DNA from: Trichostrongylus colubriformis
Taxonomy: Eukaryota > Nematoda > Chromadorea > Rhabditida > Trichostrongylidae
NCBI GenBank assembly: GCA_963978905.1
Contig: OZ022260.1
Coordinates: 40,298,259-40,362,258 of the forward strand
Direction: 5' to 3'
Length of the DNA stretch: 64,000 nt
The position numbers and the translations under genes are program-made. Every line of letters starts with the position of its first letter. Within the stretch, counting starts at the first letter, position 1. This document shows positions 21,340 through 32,899 of the stretch, in pieces. The notes under the pieces were generated by a model, which did no database searches, had not been told where the DNA came from, and was given only the letters and a program-made list of their open reading frames with translations.

Positions 21340-22000
21340 CATAGTTCTACTAGGTTGTAGGGAAAGTTCTTTCGTTTTTGAAAAACGTGTTTTTTCCCTC
21401 CAAACTGCTCCAGCAATTTCTTCTGTACATATACATGTAGTACAAGTACACACGCATCTATAGGTATTATTGTCTTCCATCTCCCGGATAACCCTTTTCG
21501 GCAAAATAAACATATCAAAGGTCAACCTCATTTTCAATACAAAAATTTTTCTTTGAATGGCGTTAGACAGGGAAAGGAAAAGGTGATAATCCGGTGGAGC
21601 AAGATCAGGGCTATAAGGTGGATGTGGCAGCACTTCCCATTCGAGCTCGGGAATTTTTTTGGCGAGTGTTCCCACATATTAGAAGAAGAGTTACCAAAAA
21701 ATACTCGAGTTGGAAAGGGAAGTGCTGCCCCATCCACCTTATGGCCCTCATCTTGTTCCATTAGACTATCATCTTTTCATTTCCCTATCTAACGCCATTC
21801 AAAGAAAAATTTTTAATAATGAACATTACATTGATCTTGATATGTTTATTTTGCCGAAAAAGGTTATCCGGGGGATGAAAGACAATAATACCTATAGATG
21901 CGTGTGAACTTTTACTACATGTATATGTACAGAAGAACTTGCTGGAACACTGGGAGGGAAAAAAGCAGGTTTTTCAAAAACGAAAAGACTTTCCCTACAA
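21340..22000. mobile_element. Palindromic mariner derivative 2
   Basis: Left arm about 21345-21655 and right arm about 21705-21999 are inverted copies of about 300 bases with a loop of about 50 bases. Both encode the same transposase segment, read outward: ELEWEVLPHPPYSPDLAPPD on the minus strand and EVLPHPPYGPHLVPLDYHLF on the plus strand, followed by AIQRKIF. This is the region around the third catalytic Asp of mariner. The right arm has lost the Asp of SPDL. No outer terminal repeats with TA could be fixed. Confidence 0.75.
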
Positions 22001-22373
22001 TCTAATATTTTCAACAGCATAAAGGTCAGACCATCTACAAAACGGGATACCTCTACATATTGTGGATTGTTGTGTGGAGAAAGAAAGTGAAAGGTCGTCT
22101 CGACAATGAGCTCAGTCTGTCTGTATGTCCGTCTGTCTGATTAATGCGGCCTTTCAATGCTGCATTTTTTGTGGTGGGAATCGACGTATTGACGGCTACC
22201 AAATAGGAAGCATTCCTCGATTGCGATGGTGATAACGTTCCCGAATAATCAACTATACACGTTTTTAGTGAATTTTATTACTGTCATTGCTAAATAAAAT
22301 TGTCGAAAAAAAGCCGCGTTGAATATGCACCAGCCTAATATTTATTAAATTCATAGCTATGAAGGTTTACGAC

Positions 22374-23069
22374 TATTAGGTGTATGCAGAATAAATGGCC
22401 AAAACATAACTGGTCATAAGTTCGCTCAGACACAAGATTATTTGCCGATATAGAAACCATTCGAATCTACAGAATTTTGCCAACGATCTGGTAAAGAAAA
22501 TGTGCCATCATGATCAAATTCTGAATTGCGAGAATCAATAAAGTCAGAATGGCATTTCCAACCTGCATCGTATCGGCGAATTTTTTCTAACGCAGGCTTG
22601 CATCGAGAACCCGGAAAATGTGGTAATTCGTCAGGGATAGGTCTAGGAAATAAGGGGGTGGGGGAGAGTTTCGATGCCTGACTGCACCAGTTTCTGCTGG
22701 GTGCGCAAAACATCGCAAAACCCCACACTTCGCAAGTCACCCGGCATAAACTGATGCAGCTGGGCATCGAAACTCTCCCCCTACCCCCTACTCCCCAGAT
22801 CTATCCCTAACATATCACCACTTTTCCGGGTTCTCGATGCAAACCTGCGACAGAAGGAGTTCGTCGATACGATGCAGGTTGAAAATGACATTGTCGACTC
22901 TCGCAATCCAGATTCTTATCATGATGGCTTATTTTTTTACCAGATCGTTGGCAAAGTTGAGTAGATTCGAATGGTTTCTATTTCGACAAATAAAGTTGTC
23001 TCTGGGCGAGGTTATGGCGTTTTGAAAAAAGTGGTCTGTTTTGGCCATTTATTCTGAACACACCTAATA
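22374..23069. mobile_element. Palindromic mariner derivative 3
   Basis: About 696 bases, beginning TATTAGGTGTATGCAGAATA and ending TATTCTGAACACACCTAATA. Its arms match each other and those of the element at 9212-9898 (TTCGCTCAGACACAA, GGCCATTTATTCTG, CAACGATCTGGTAAAGAAAA). Both arms encode a mariner transposase C-terminus, with a reading such as DFIDSRNSEFDHDGTFSLPD on the minus strand. It is a second copy of the same palindromic family, not a local duplication. Confidence 0.8.
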
Positions 23070-23589
23070 TTTATTTATTTATTTTCTGTGATTATAACCT
23101 AAAAACCGAGAGATAATAAAGGACAATTTTCGGGAGGGGGGTGGGGTACTGTAACGAAGATTCAATTTGGTTTTCGTTTAGCAACGCTTTGTTACCACCA
23201 CGCCCAACATGCCAATCGATTTTCGCGAAAATGCTCGGAAAGAGAACATGAGGTATTAATAGGAAGTCAACCTCAACTCTAGCAACGATGTATTCATCTA
23301 ACTTTTACTCAAACAAATATTGTTCAATGGAGAAATCGATAACAAGCATAACAAGCTGACAAGCATTTTTACACAAAGATAATGCATGACCAAAGCAAAA
23401 AAGCAAAATCATTCGAACCCCTAAAAAGAGGCTAAATACATGGTTGTCGATAAACCCGATCAATGCGTATTTAACAATTACTCATTATGACGTAAGTCCC
23501 AACATTCACACGCTCCGGTACCATATAACGCAAGAATAGGTGACATGTTTTGCAACAAGACACTCGAATTGGGTCAGGTCACGCGAAGA

Positions 23590-23890
23590 GGGAGTGGACA
23601 GGGTGCACCGAGAGTCGAGGAGTCCTCGAGAGGAGGTCGTACCTGCATAGGTCAGCGATAAGCACTAGAGACAATTTTTTTCAGTAAACAGATGAGAAGC
23701 GAAGGATATTTCACAGCGAACCCGTGTGAGGAAATGTGAAAAAATTTTTTTTGTTCCAGGTAGGAATACATAGCAATGAAGTGCATTCAACTATACAATC
23801 CGGCAACAGCTACTGGCATTTAGGTCAAGAAAATAGGGTAGGGGGTTTGTACTAGGTCTAGTATGTAGGAGAAGGTGTCGTACTGAAGCG
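23590..23890. repeat. Dispersed repeat, family C
   Basis: Shares GAGTCGAGGAGTCCTCGAGA, AACAGATGAGAAGCGAAGGA and GTACTGAAGCGGCTATTTTCC with copies at 28.8-29.15, 29.99-30.3, 30.44-30.8 and 41.86-42.2 kb. Non-coding. Confidence 0.55.
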
Positions 23891-24599
23891 GCTATTTTCC
23901 TGCCCTGCCAATAAGGCGTCCCTTTGCGCGCGGACAGCAAGGCATTTTTTGCTGGTGGTGGTACAAATTGCGTGGGGCTGTGACCGAATTCGAGTGTCCT
24001 GAGACACTCCCACTCTGTAGGCACCTAGCCATCCGAAAACCATCTTAGATACAACGCCATTGGCAAGCAAGTAGATATCGATCTAGAACAGATCATTCTT
24101 AAAAAATGCTGATACGAGCTGTTACAAGATAAGCTGGATTATGGGAATTCGCGTCTATATTTAGCCATAGATGAAGTTTTTTCAAGTAACCTGACTTCGG
24201 GGTGAAATTGTAACCGTTATTCCCATAACTCAACTGATATGAGCGTCGCTCAAACACGCGCGAAACTCGCGCCTGAATCGGACAGCAGCTTTTGCGTGGA
24301 TGTATGTTGCGAATTAATACAGAGACCGAAGTCATAGTAGAATGGGAAAGATACTTCCAAAATATGAAGATAAAGGAATTCTCAGAGAATGAACATTTTC
24401 GGTATATGGTAACAAACTTGGATTCAAGCAGTACAGTTTCCCAGCAACAGAATTGCTTTCAAAAGACATGTGTTTCACAGCATATGCCGCGTGCGGTCGC
24501 GTCACGAGGTAAAGGTAGTGGAAATCGACTTTGGATTTACATGTGCTCAGTGGTAAATATCCTCTACTCATGGGATTCTGTTCACAAATCGTGACTAAT

Positions 24600-25020
24600 T
24601 CAACGATCAAGATAGTGGAACATCTGCATTGCTGATTTTAAAACGTCATACCGGCAACCACCGGCAACCACCACCATAAACCCAAAAGCTTCCTTTAATA
24701 CGAGCCTAGCACCGCGACGCGACCGCATGCATGGATGTCATGAGCAGCACATATAGAAATGAAGTACACTTGGCCACACACTCCGTAAATGCGAATTTTG
24801 AAGTGATCGTTGATGTGCAAGGGAAAGCCTAGGCGCAAGGAAGAAGGCGAGTGGCAAATAAAAGTTCTCACAAGTATGCAGTGGACGGGACCAGTTCGAG
24901 ACCGAAGCATTTGCCCATAATTCAGCATAGTTAAGACAACTTTCGCATCGTGGGCTGCAGCGAAAATCAGTAGCTATCAAAAATCGAAATATCAGAAGCA
25001 AACAAAAGAATTTTCAAGCT
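24600..25020. repeat. SINE-like sequence body
   Basis: GACCAGTTCGAGACCGAAGC, then TTTGCCCATAATTCAGCATA and CGCATCGTGGGCTGCAGCG at about 24889-24970, match the body after the tRNA-like head at about 36625-36735. The tRNA-like head itself is diverged here. A short direct duplication (ACCGGCAACC) sits at 24651-24671. Confidence 0.5.
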
Positions 25021-25064
25021 TTGAGCACTACTAACTGCCGAAGCACATAGGATCTGCGTGCTGA

Positions 25065-27280
25065 TTAGAGATTCTCGCGCATTGCACCAAGCTTTGGCGG
25101 CTTTTTTCTTATTGGCACCGCTTCTTCGTAGTCGTTGTGAAACAGTTCGAACGAGTCACGCTGGATTCTATCGAGAACATTTTTCGTTTGTGGATCAGCG
25201 TAGAGCGTCGACGATTTACGGTACTGCCCATCTCCTGTTGGCATTAACAGGATCACCTGAATAGATCGTATCATTAGCCACTATCAACTTTCAAATGGGA
25301 ATTAAGTAGTGGTTTGATCACAAGTGCACATTGTGTGCCAAACCGCACAATAACTTAGATACGTACATAAGATCATTCTCCCATAAATTAATTAACTAAT
25401 TAATTAATGAATAAATGGATAAATAAATAAATAAATAAATAAATAATAAACAAGTGATTAAATGCACAAATAGACGTATAAGTAAGTACTTCTAGTTTAA
25501 ATGTTACTTTTACTCGATCTTATATCTTTTGTCGAAAAGTTGCTATAATGACATTAACTCCGTTACGGTATATTATCCCGTCACCCTAATTTACTAATCT
25601 GAACTCGTAAGACACACTATCCTGACATCCTGAACTTACAGTCTCGTGAGTCTTCACCACCACTAGCAGCAATCTCGTCACAACTTCCGTTTAGGTAACA
25701 CAAGTCCAAAGCCGGGATTCGATCACTTAATACAGGCCTCATGGAAAGGGGACAAAGGCTCGCGTAAACATGCCTTGGTCCCCTGGAATAAAATCGAGGG
25801 ATTAACATAAATCGAAACTTTTAGGCTATTGAACAGGAGTCATGCTTGGCAATTCGGAAGCGATTCCCTACTCTTTTAGCAGCCATGCATTGTTTTATGA
25901 AGTTTTTTTCTATTTCATCTCACAAATACCACCCCTGCAACAAACCCGCCCAGAGGGGGTTTATAAGGTAAAATAATGGATATCTTAAAGGAACCGTCCA
26001 CGGATGAGTTTTTCTGTTACCCATATATTTATGTTGTATTTGCCAGATGTGGACCGCATGCAAAGTTCCACACGAAAAGATGTGAATTAGGCTAAGATAC
26101 AGTACCACAAAGTCTCGTCCGGGTGGGCGGAGCCTCCGAGCAAGTGCTCACGTCGTCGTCCGTCGCGGTCGGAGACGCATTGTAGGAACAGGAAGTTGCA
26201 CAGTCCCACTCTCCGTTGCCAACCGCGGCGGACAACCGGACAGGGCCTTCACTCGGAGGCTCCGCCCACCCGGCCGAGAATTCGGGAGGCTATATCTCAG
26301 CAGAATTCTTACTTTTTCGCGTGAAACTTTGCATGTGGCCCTCATTAGGCAAATACAACATTGATGTATGGGTAACAAAGAAACCCATTTTTTCGTGGAC
26401 GTTTCCTTTGAAGGAATTGACAAATGGGCAGTGGGGCGTAGAGCGAAAAAGCGAAACTAACACTAAAATGAATGGTGATTACAATGAAAGATATTATTTA
26501 CAAGAAGCTTTTTCTTACCTGTGGTGGAGGTTTATTCTCATCAGCGCGCATCCAACTTTTCGCCTTGAACGCAAGACATCGGAATCCGAACGAGCTCAAT
26601 CGAATGATTGCAAGCACCTGAATACGGCGGCACATGAGATAAATTCGTCGGACATTCCCGCTTATTGTTTTGTTTACTTACTTGCTTATATCTGAGAGAG
26701 TAATTCACTCACCAGTAGAATGCTAAGGATGACGAGGGCCACTTTGATATAACCAGAAAGTGAGATAGCTTCAGTGACGATTGCATCGATTTCAGCTGAA
26801 AATTGTCAAATTATCGAATGAAAAACGAGTGAATACGAATACCGAATACATTGGAAGGAAATGAACCGCACATGGGAGATCTGAAGGAGCTGCTACCACA
26901 CATATTGCCGAGGGATCAAATTCGCGTGGGCGAGTCTACTGCCGCTCAAGTATGCAACTTTCTCATCACTTCGATGGCCCCCAAACAGTATAAATAGTAT
27001 GTATAATCGCGTATATTGCAGGCAATATTCAATCTTTCACTGCTGTGGGCGGTGCAGGATGTGCAAGTGGCCAGAAGAAGTTTGGATCGCCTATTAAAAA
27101 CTGGAATCATAGAGAAGTGTAAAGAGTACATATATCCAGTTGTTAGATACTGTTCAATGAGTAAGTCTTACATGTTATATTCCCAGAAAGTCGTTGGAAT
27201 TCCTCCTCAAACTTCTCACCGAGATCACCAGCTTTGTCTGAAACCGACTGGAACAGCCGCGTGCCCAGATTGTTCAGCAT
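25065..27280 (-). CDS. Small single-pass membrane protein, three exons (127 aa)
   Basis: Minus-strand exons 27280-27172, 26795-26713 and 25256-25065 join in phase (0/1, 1/0, 0) to 127 codons plus stop. Exon 1 follows CTCTTTCAG and opens MLNNLGTRLFQSVSDKAGDL, a charged amphipathic stretch. Exon 2 and the start of exon 3 make one hydrophobic helix (YIKVALVILSILLVILLM, about residues 52-69), split by the intron. The last 58 residues are hydrophilic, with SSTLYADPQTKNVLDRIQRD and a terminal KLGAMRENL. The ATG sits 3 bases after an acceptor, which is usual for spliced-leader trans-splicing but would also allow an upstream exon. No signal peptide is seen. The family was not recognised. The frame and splice consistency across three exons is the main support. 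Confidence 0.5.
25388..25455. repeat. AAAT microsatellite
   Basis: Runs of TTAATTAA and then AATAAATAAATAAATAAATA, within the second intron of the membrane-protein model or its 3' flank in the opposite sense. Confidence 0.85.
25985..26411. mobile_element. TTAA-target foldback element, family D, copy 1
   Basis: Left end TTAAAGGAACCGTCCACGG and right end CGTGGACGTTTCCTTTGA are inverted, and the arms stay complementary through TACCCATATATTTATGTTG, TTTGCCAGATGTGG and GGGTGGGCGGAGCCTCCGAG. The two arms together make a foldback of about 427 bases. Two further copies lie at 39888-40315 and 58652-59090. It lies in the second intron of the membrane-protein model. Non-coding; mirrored open frames are ignored. 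Confidence 0.82.
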
Positions 27281-27420
27281 TGACTGAAAGAGAAATAATC
27301 CATCCGGTAATCTTTCATATCCCATGGCTGGCGAGAGTGTTCGCAAAACACGCGGCGAAAGTGGCTCAGCGGGCTGGATATGTCAATGGATTGATCGATT
27401 ACTTTAGCGCAAACTCCTGA
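26872..27420 (+). CDS. Antisense three-exon model interleaved with the membrane-protein gene
   Basis: Plus-strand exons 26872-26949 (ATG start, donor GTATGC), 27022-27160 (acceptor TATTGCAG, donor GTAAGTC) and 27278-27420 (acceptor TTGTTCAG) join in phase to 119 codons plus stop. The protein opens MGDLKELLPHILPRDQIRVG, continues AIFNLSLLWAVQDVQVARRS and ends GYVNGLIDYFSANS. No family was recognised. Exons 1 and 2 fall inside the first intron of the minus-strand gene, and the second intron spans that gene's first exon. The frame from exon 2 is also open through the intron, so an unspliced reading exists. It may be a chance model. Confidence 0.3.
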
Positions 27421-27429
27421 GTTTAGGTA

Positions 27430-28790
27430 AAACAGAAAATAACTAGTAATTTTTCGGATGACAAACCACCGACAGATCTAATCAACGAGTCTCGCTTTGA
27501 CCGTCTGCCCGTGCCACACCCTCTCCAGCCAAGAGATCTCTTTGGACGTGGTTAGTGGGTTATTGATATGGATAGAGCCCTAAACACGAGTTGAAAGCAG
27601 TTGGTACAATAATTCGGTCGATGTTGAGATTGAAGGGATAACCACTAGTTAGAGCCGCAGTACAAAAAACCAAATAAAATGCCTCCCCCAGTCTTAATGT
27701 TGGCTCCAAGTGGACGACTTTTCCCACTCGTTCCAATGCTGGCATATCGATTGGGGCCGGGCGAATCTGTGAGATGTAGCCGTCATAAGCGATAATGCGC
27801 TCACATAGAGGCGCAACAGACCAAGAGAGAGAGAGGAGCTGTCTTTTATGCTCAGTATGATTCCCCTGCTACGCACCAAATTACTGAGGTGCGGGACAGG
27901 AAGCACCAAATAGGTCAGCCCACGCGACAAGTGCCTCGCTAGTCCCGTTGTGAATGGCTAGCCCTTGAAAGAAACCCCTCCCCAACGACAACCCCCTTGG
28001 CTGATCCAGTCCTATCGCACACACAAATTATCGCACCAACTGATTTCAATTTTTTAGCAGGACTACTACCTTTGAGGCAGACGATATGCCCATGATCGGC
28101 CAATGAGAATTCTCGAGCTCTGTATACAAAATGCATCGTACAAAAAGAAAGCATTAATAATAATATAACGAAGGTCGCACGCAAAAGAGTCTTTAGAAGT
28201 GATATTGCTCAATGATCAAGAACCCTTTGATGAATGAAAATGAATGAATAGATCTGATAGAAAGATGCCAGAAACACAAATTTGATCATCGGCTACATAA
28301 ATTAGGTGAATTGAACAGACACTTATCACTCCGTTCCGTGGATTGATATAACTCAGTGAGTTATATGAGGTTGTGCTCCTTTTGCGATTGGGAAGTGACT
28401 GACAGAGACGTTAAGGGTGATCACAATGGCGAAAATGTCGTTTCAACGCTCGCTTGCCTCCCTTTTCTCTCGTCTTCCAATTCTTCCCCATCGCCTTCAT
28501 TCTTTTTGAGGCGACAAACCATGCAAGATTGTAAGAAAATGTTTAAGCAGCTTCCCCATGTGATCAGAAGCAAAATGCATGGCGCAATCACTGCTACTGT
28601 CACGTTTGCAAATTTCCAATGATTTTCGTTTGCGAGGCTGCTTTCTGCTTCACGTTTACGATATAAAGGTTGCTACGATATGGGTTATGCCTAAACCCTA
28701 TTTCAACATAAAACGTGGCAATGATAAAGGCGCGTCGGGCAAGGACACATACGAAAGAAGCGACAACAGACAGCTGCCATATGAGTTCCG
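27430..28790. other. Gene-less stretch upstream of the membrane-protein model
   Basis: A hydrophobic minus-strand frame near 28180-28080 (FVILLLMLSFCTMHFVY) starts from TTG and has no splice link to exon 1, so it is not called. No repeat family was recognised. Confidence 0.35.
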
Positions 28791-29150
28791 ATGGAAGGGC
28801 GAGGGACTCTATTCAGGGCACTTCCAGGTGCCGAGGAAAACAGCCTCCCTCTACAGCGACCAAATACGACCTCCCTTTTTGACCTCTACGATACCAGTAA
28901 CTGTTACCGGATTGCATAGTTGCAATGTATTTTATTGCTATACATTCTTTTCTGAAGCAAAAAGGTATTTATTTTACATTTTGTCGCACGGATTTGCGGT
29001 GAAATATCCTTCACTTCTCATCTGCTCACTGAAAATTTAGAATTTAATGCTTATTGCTAATGCTTATTGCTGACCTCTGAAGGTAAGACCCCCACCCTCA
29101 TATTCGGTCAAATACGACCCCCTGTCAAAGAATCCTGACTGTACCCTAGC
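28790..29150. repeat. Dispersed repeat, family C
   Basis: Contains CAAATACGACCTCCC, TTTGACCTCTACGATACC, ATTGCTGACCTCTGAAGG and CAAATACGACCCCCTGTC, in the same order and strand as the copy at 30440-30825. Confidence 0.6.
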
Positions 29151-29989
29151 ACCAGAAAAGAATTGAACTGATCTATGCCTTTCCTTCGCTACCATCAAGG
29201 GAAGGAGCGATCACCCAGAAAATCACACATTTTAACGGGTAATTGATAACCGATAATGGTCATAAAAAGTTAACGGCGCCAAGAGCAATTCTCATGCCTG
29301 GTCGAACCTCTGAAAACTGATTTTCCACTCGGGTAGCCATTAATCGATTGATTGATCGATTAAGGGTTCAAAGATGGGAAACATGGAGCGCAGGCAGTGC
29401 TGATCGAAGTTCGTCGCTAACGATAAAAACGTAGCGGGGCATCGTGAATGTTATTGAAATAGTGATGCCACGATGGATTTAGCTGTTCGCCAAATATGGA
29501 CGATGACAGAGTGGTGCAAGAAATTCCAGCATATTTTTAGTGAAACAGACGAAGTGTAAAGACTAAGAATAGAAATCTCCCGAAAAAAGAGGCCTCAAGT
29601 GACAGACCGAGCGCCGCTCACAAATAGATTGGAGCTAATAGCCTGACGCTTCCTTGATGAAAGAACATTTCCAGCCATAGTGAACGCGAAGTTCATGGTA
29701 CCAGTTCTCCATCTTCATGCAAGGAGGACAATCATAAGTGTAAGACAGGTGCATGGTGCATGCGTGATTGCCCTTCTAGGAAGACAGTTCGTTGCAATAG
29801 ACAGACAAGAAAGGACAGTGTGTAATAAAAATCTAATAATGACTTTTGATCGCCTTCACGATTGCGCCACGCATTCAGCTCCTTTTCTATGGAGGCACAT
29901 GACTGCGCACAGAGCCCTTTTCATGAATCGTGGGATGGGAAAAACACTGAGATCGCCGCTTCCACAAAAAACTTTGATGAACATTAGCC

Positions 29990-30310
29990 CGTTCCGGAAG
30001 GGTACAGGGCAGGGTACAGCGGGAGTCGAGGATTCCTGACAAGGGGTTGTATTCGACCGAACAACAGGGGGGTCTATATTGACCGGTTGGAGGAGAGAGG
30101 GGGGGGGGTCGTCTCTGCGAAGTCCGCGATATGCGTTAAAATTTAAACTTTTGATAAGCAGATGGGAAGCGAAAGGTACTATGCAGCGAACTCGTATGAG
30201 GAAATGTGGAATAAGTATTTTTTGCTTCAAGTAAGAAGCAAAAAGCGGAGGGTCGTACTGAAGCGGCTGTTTTCCTCGACACCTGGGAGTGCCCTGGTAC
30301 AGGGTCTGGT
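29990..30310. repeat. Dispersed repeat, family C, reversed
   Basis: GTCGAGGATTCCTGACAAGG, GATAAGCAGATGGGAAGCG and GTACTGAAGCGGCTGTTTTCC run in the opposite sense to the copy at 30440-30825, so the two form a large inverted pair about 130 bases apart. A 10-base G run lies at 30097-30106. Confidence 0.6.
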
Positions 30311-30439
30311 CAAGGCATACTTGAAAGAAAAGTTGTTAATATTTGGTCGAGACAGAAGAATCCCACAGTGGCATATGACAGTTTTACGTGTTTGACGGCA
30401 GTGTGGTTAGGAAATGAAGTGGAGTAGGAAGGCATTGTA

Positions 30440-30825
30440 GTGAAGCGGTAGTCTGCTCTACATCTTGCCGGGCTACAAGCAGGGATCTCCCAAATTGCCG
30501 CTTCAGTACGACCCACTCCCTCCACGGTGGACCAAAGAGACCACCCCCCCCCCCCCCTCCTCTTTGACCTCTACAACACCAAACTAACGCCGGATTGAGT
30601 TTCAATGTGCTTTACTGCTACGTTTTATTATCTAAAACAGGAAGATATCAATTTCACATATTTCACATCTATTCGCTGAGAAATACCCTACGCTCCTTAA
30701 TCTGTTCATTGAAAGTTTACATCCTTGTGCTCATCGCTGACATATACAGGTACGACCCCTCCCTCTCCGACAAAATACGACCCCTCCCTGTTGAGGAACC
30801 CTCGACTCCTGATGTATCTTGGCTA
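30440..30825. repeat. Dispersed repeat, family C
   Basis: CCGCTTCAGTACGACCC, a 14-base C run at 30544-30557, TTTGACCTCTACAACACC and ACAAAATACGACCCCTCCC, ending GGAACCCTCGACTCCTG. Its ends mirror those of the reversed copy at 29990-30310. Confidence 0.6.
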
Positions 30826-31194
30826 CAAGTCCATATGAGCCGTGAGATCATGCAAGTGTTGCGCGATCTACTTTGGCTACATACCACTATCATCTTACAG
30901 TATCGAGCACTTTTTTAGGAGTCAACAAATACTACCGGAAATTAAAAAAATAACTAATTTCATGACATGGATGCTACCAATCGGAATAACAACGCACAAC
31001 GCAACGAGATTTGCCATTGCCATACCAGGACCGGTGTTCAACAACAGCGAACGAACGAGGCAATTAAGTCTGCCACAGCCAGCGTACATCTATTACTGTA
31101 ACAACAAGTACATAAATACACAGAGTAAACACAATCACAAATAGATAACTTGTTGTAATGCTGGTGGTATATGTTAGTTACCTATGGCTAATCA

Positions 31195-31270
31195 AATAAG
31201 GTAGTGCAGTGGATAGAAGCGCAGCGATGCAGAAGCTCAGGGTTATGGATCGAGACTCGAAGAAGCCAAC
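31195..31270 (+). repeat. tRNA-like SINE head
   Basis: GGTAGTGCAGTGGATAGAAG followed about 40 bases later by GTTATGGATCGAGACTCGA resembles the A and B internal promoter boxes of a tRNA. No intact cloverleaf closes, so it is read as a SINE head rather than a tRNA gene. Confidence 0.35.
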
Positions 31271-31279
31271 CGAGTTTCG

Positions 31280-32775
31280 GATATGAGTATGTGAGTGTGT
31301 AGTAATATCTTCATCTCTCATTACACCCACCTCTTCAAGCCATTCTGTGAGCCCCCATACAACCCTGAACCTACGGATCAGGAGGCGAGAGTTCACTCAA
31401 AAACGAACTATTCATTCATAGTTCTCAACAGCTCCTAATTGCGCTGCTTTGATAATCGACGGGTGTCCTGCAACGACCGACACAGCTGAGCGGTAAGCAG
31501 GGTCAAGCACTAGAAAAACTCCTCGAAAAACTCGTCTCTCCTCCGCTTCAGAACTCTTAACCTGCTTGACCTTTTCGATAAACGGTCTTCTCAACGATGT
31601 TTAACGGGCTCAAGCGACAACGGGCAAACTGTGCGTCCTTGCGTGAATAAAGCCAAAGAAGGCAACTTTTGGCGGCATCAAATAACAGCTCATCTGGGAA
31701 CAGCAAGCGGTAGGATATATGTAGTGCATTTGGAAACATGAAGACTCGACAACCGACCGAGCACAACCCCAGTGGACAACATCGTGTGATAACACGCAAC
31801 AGGTGGCGGCTCAATGTGGAAGCTAACGACGATGAGAAGTAAAATGTGTCACGGGGAGAAGAGCTGTGAAAAATTCTGAGTCATGGTTTTCGTCAAGGTG
31901 GAGTTTGACAGAGATGAGATCAACGAAGACATAGGACCATGCGGAGTTAACAACTTGATTCAATTAAGAAGTAATTTCCGAGGCCAAAGTTCCCTTTTCA
32001 ATGCCATCCGCAAGTTAGTATCCGGTAAAAAAGCGACTGTCAAGACTCGAACTTGTGCTGAATACGTGACAAAACTTGAGATTTGATTTTTACATTCTTT
32101 AACTTTACAATACGCGCCTCCCACTTGATCATGGAATTGTGGTCATTAAAAGTAGCTCGAAATGCTTTGGAGCGGCGGGTGCATCTACGCTAGTAAAACG
32201 TAGGCAGAACATTACAGACAGTAGACACATTAATCTCAACTGAATTCAAGAAGAAAAAACCGTATACTTAGAAGTAGGACATTTTTCTCAAAAAAAAAAT
32301 CGTATAAACAATTATTTAGAAATGAGCGAGCGGTCGCGAATGATCAAAGAAAACTAATCAAAACTCCTCGAGAAGGTTTAGTTTCATCTGATTATTTGCA
32401 ACCGCTCATTCATTCACAGCGTAAAGGACTCAGCAAAATTGAACTTTTGAAGAATCGATGAAGAATACATACGTGATTCAATCGCTTAAGCTACTATTCC
32501 ACGATTTAAATGGATTTCGCACATCTGGAAGACTTCTTTGTTTTCCATGGGAGTTTTTTTTTGTCCATGTGTTGATGAGAAATAGGGTATTTTACACAAA
32601 GGACGCCATTCGTTGAGAAAAGAAAATGATGACTCATCATGACTCTTGACATTAATATATCACTTACATTGATGAGCAAGTAGGCAAATGATTCGAACAG
32701 AATGAAACTTCATAAGATTTCAGGAATAATAAAAATGAAATAAGTAAAAAAAATAAATAAATAGTTAGGGTGAAA
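31280..32775. other. Gene-less stretch with one short open frame
   Basis: An ATG-started frame at 31883-32086 (67 codons, MVFVKVEFDRDEINEDIGPC...) has a coding-like mixture of residues but no splice partners and no recognised family. The rest shows nothing that could be supported. Confidence 0.25.
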
Positions 32776-32777
32776 GG

Positions 32778-32895
32778 GGTCTCGGTAGTGTGATGGATTA
32801 GCACATATGCCCGGAAAACATGGAGTGCGCGTTCGAGTCCTGTCCGAGATCGAAGTTTTGCCCATAACTCACATACTTGTGATAATAAAATAATT
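32778..32895 (+). repeat. tRNA-like SINE
   Basis: GGTCTCGG at 32778 and CCGAGATC at about 32844-32851 can pair as an acceptor-like stem. Between them lie TGGATTAGCACATATGCCC and a B-box match CGTTCGAGTCC. The tail GAAGTTTTGCCCATAACTC matches the bodies at about 36640 and 24905. It is a tRNA-derived SINE, not a functional tRNA. Confidence 0.65.
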
Positions 32896-32899
32896 AAAC

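Noticed and set aside
26148..26423. 91-codon minus-strand frame, and the mirrored plus-strand frame
   Set aside because: It is wholly inside a family D foldback, so both strands look alike. Not a gene.
28082..28184. Hydrophobic minus-strand start (FVILLLMLSFC) as signal peptide of the membrane-protein gene
   Set aside because: It starts from TTG, has no ATG or acceptor, and gives no phase-compatible link to the exon at 27280.
32778..32851. Functional tRNA gene
   Set aside because: The acceptor stem has a mismatch and the anticodon arm is not credible. The shared downstream body shows a SINE.
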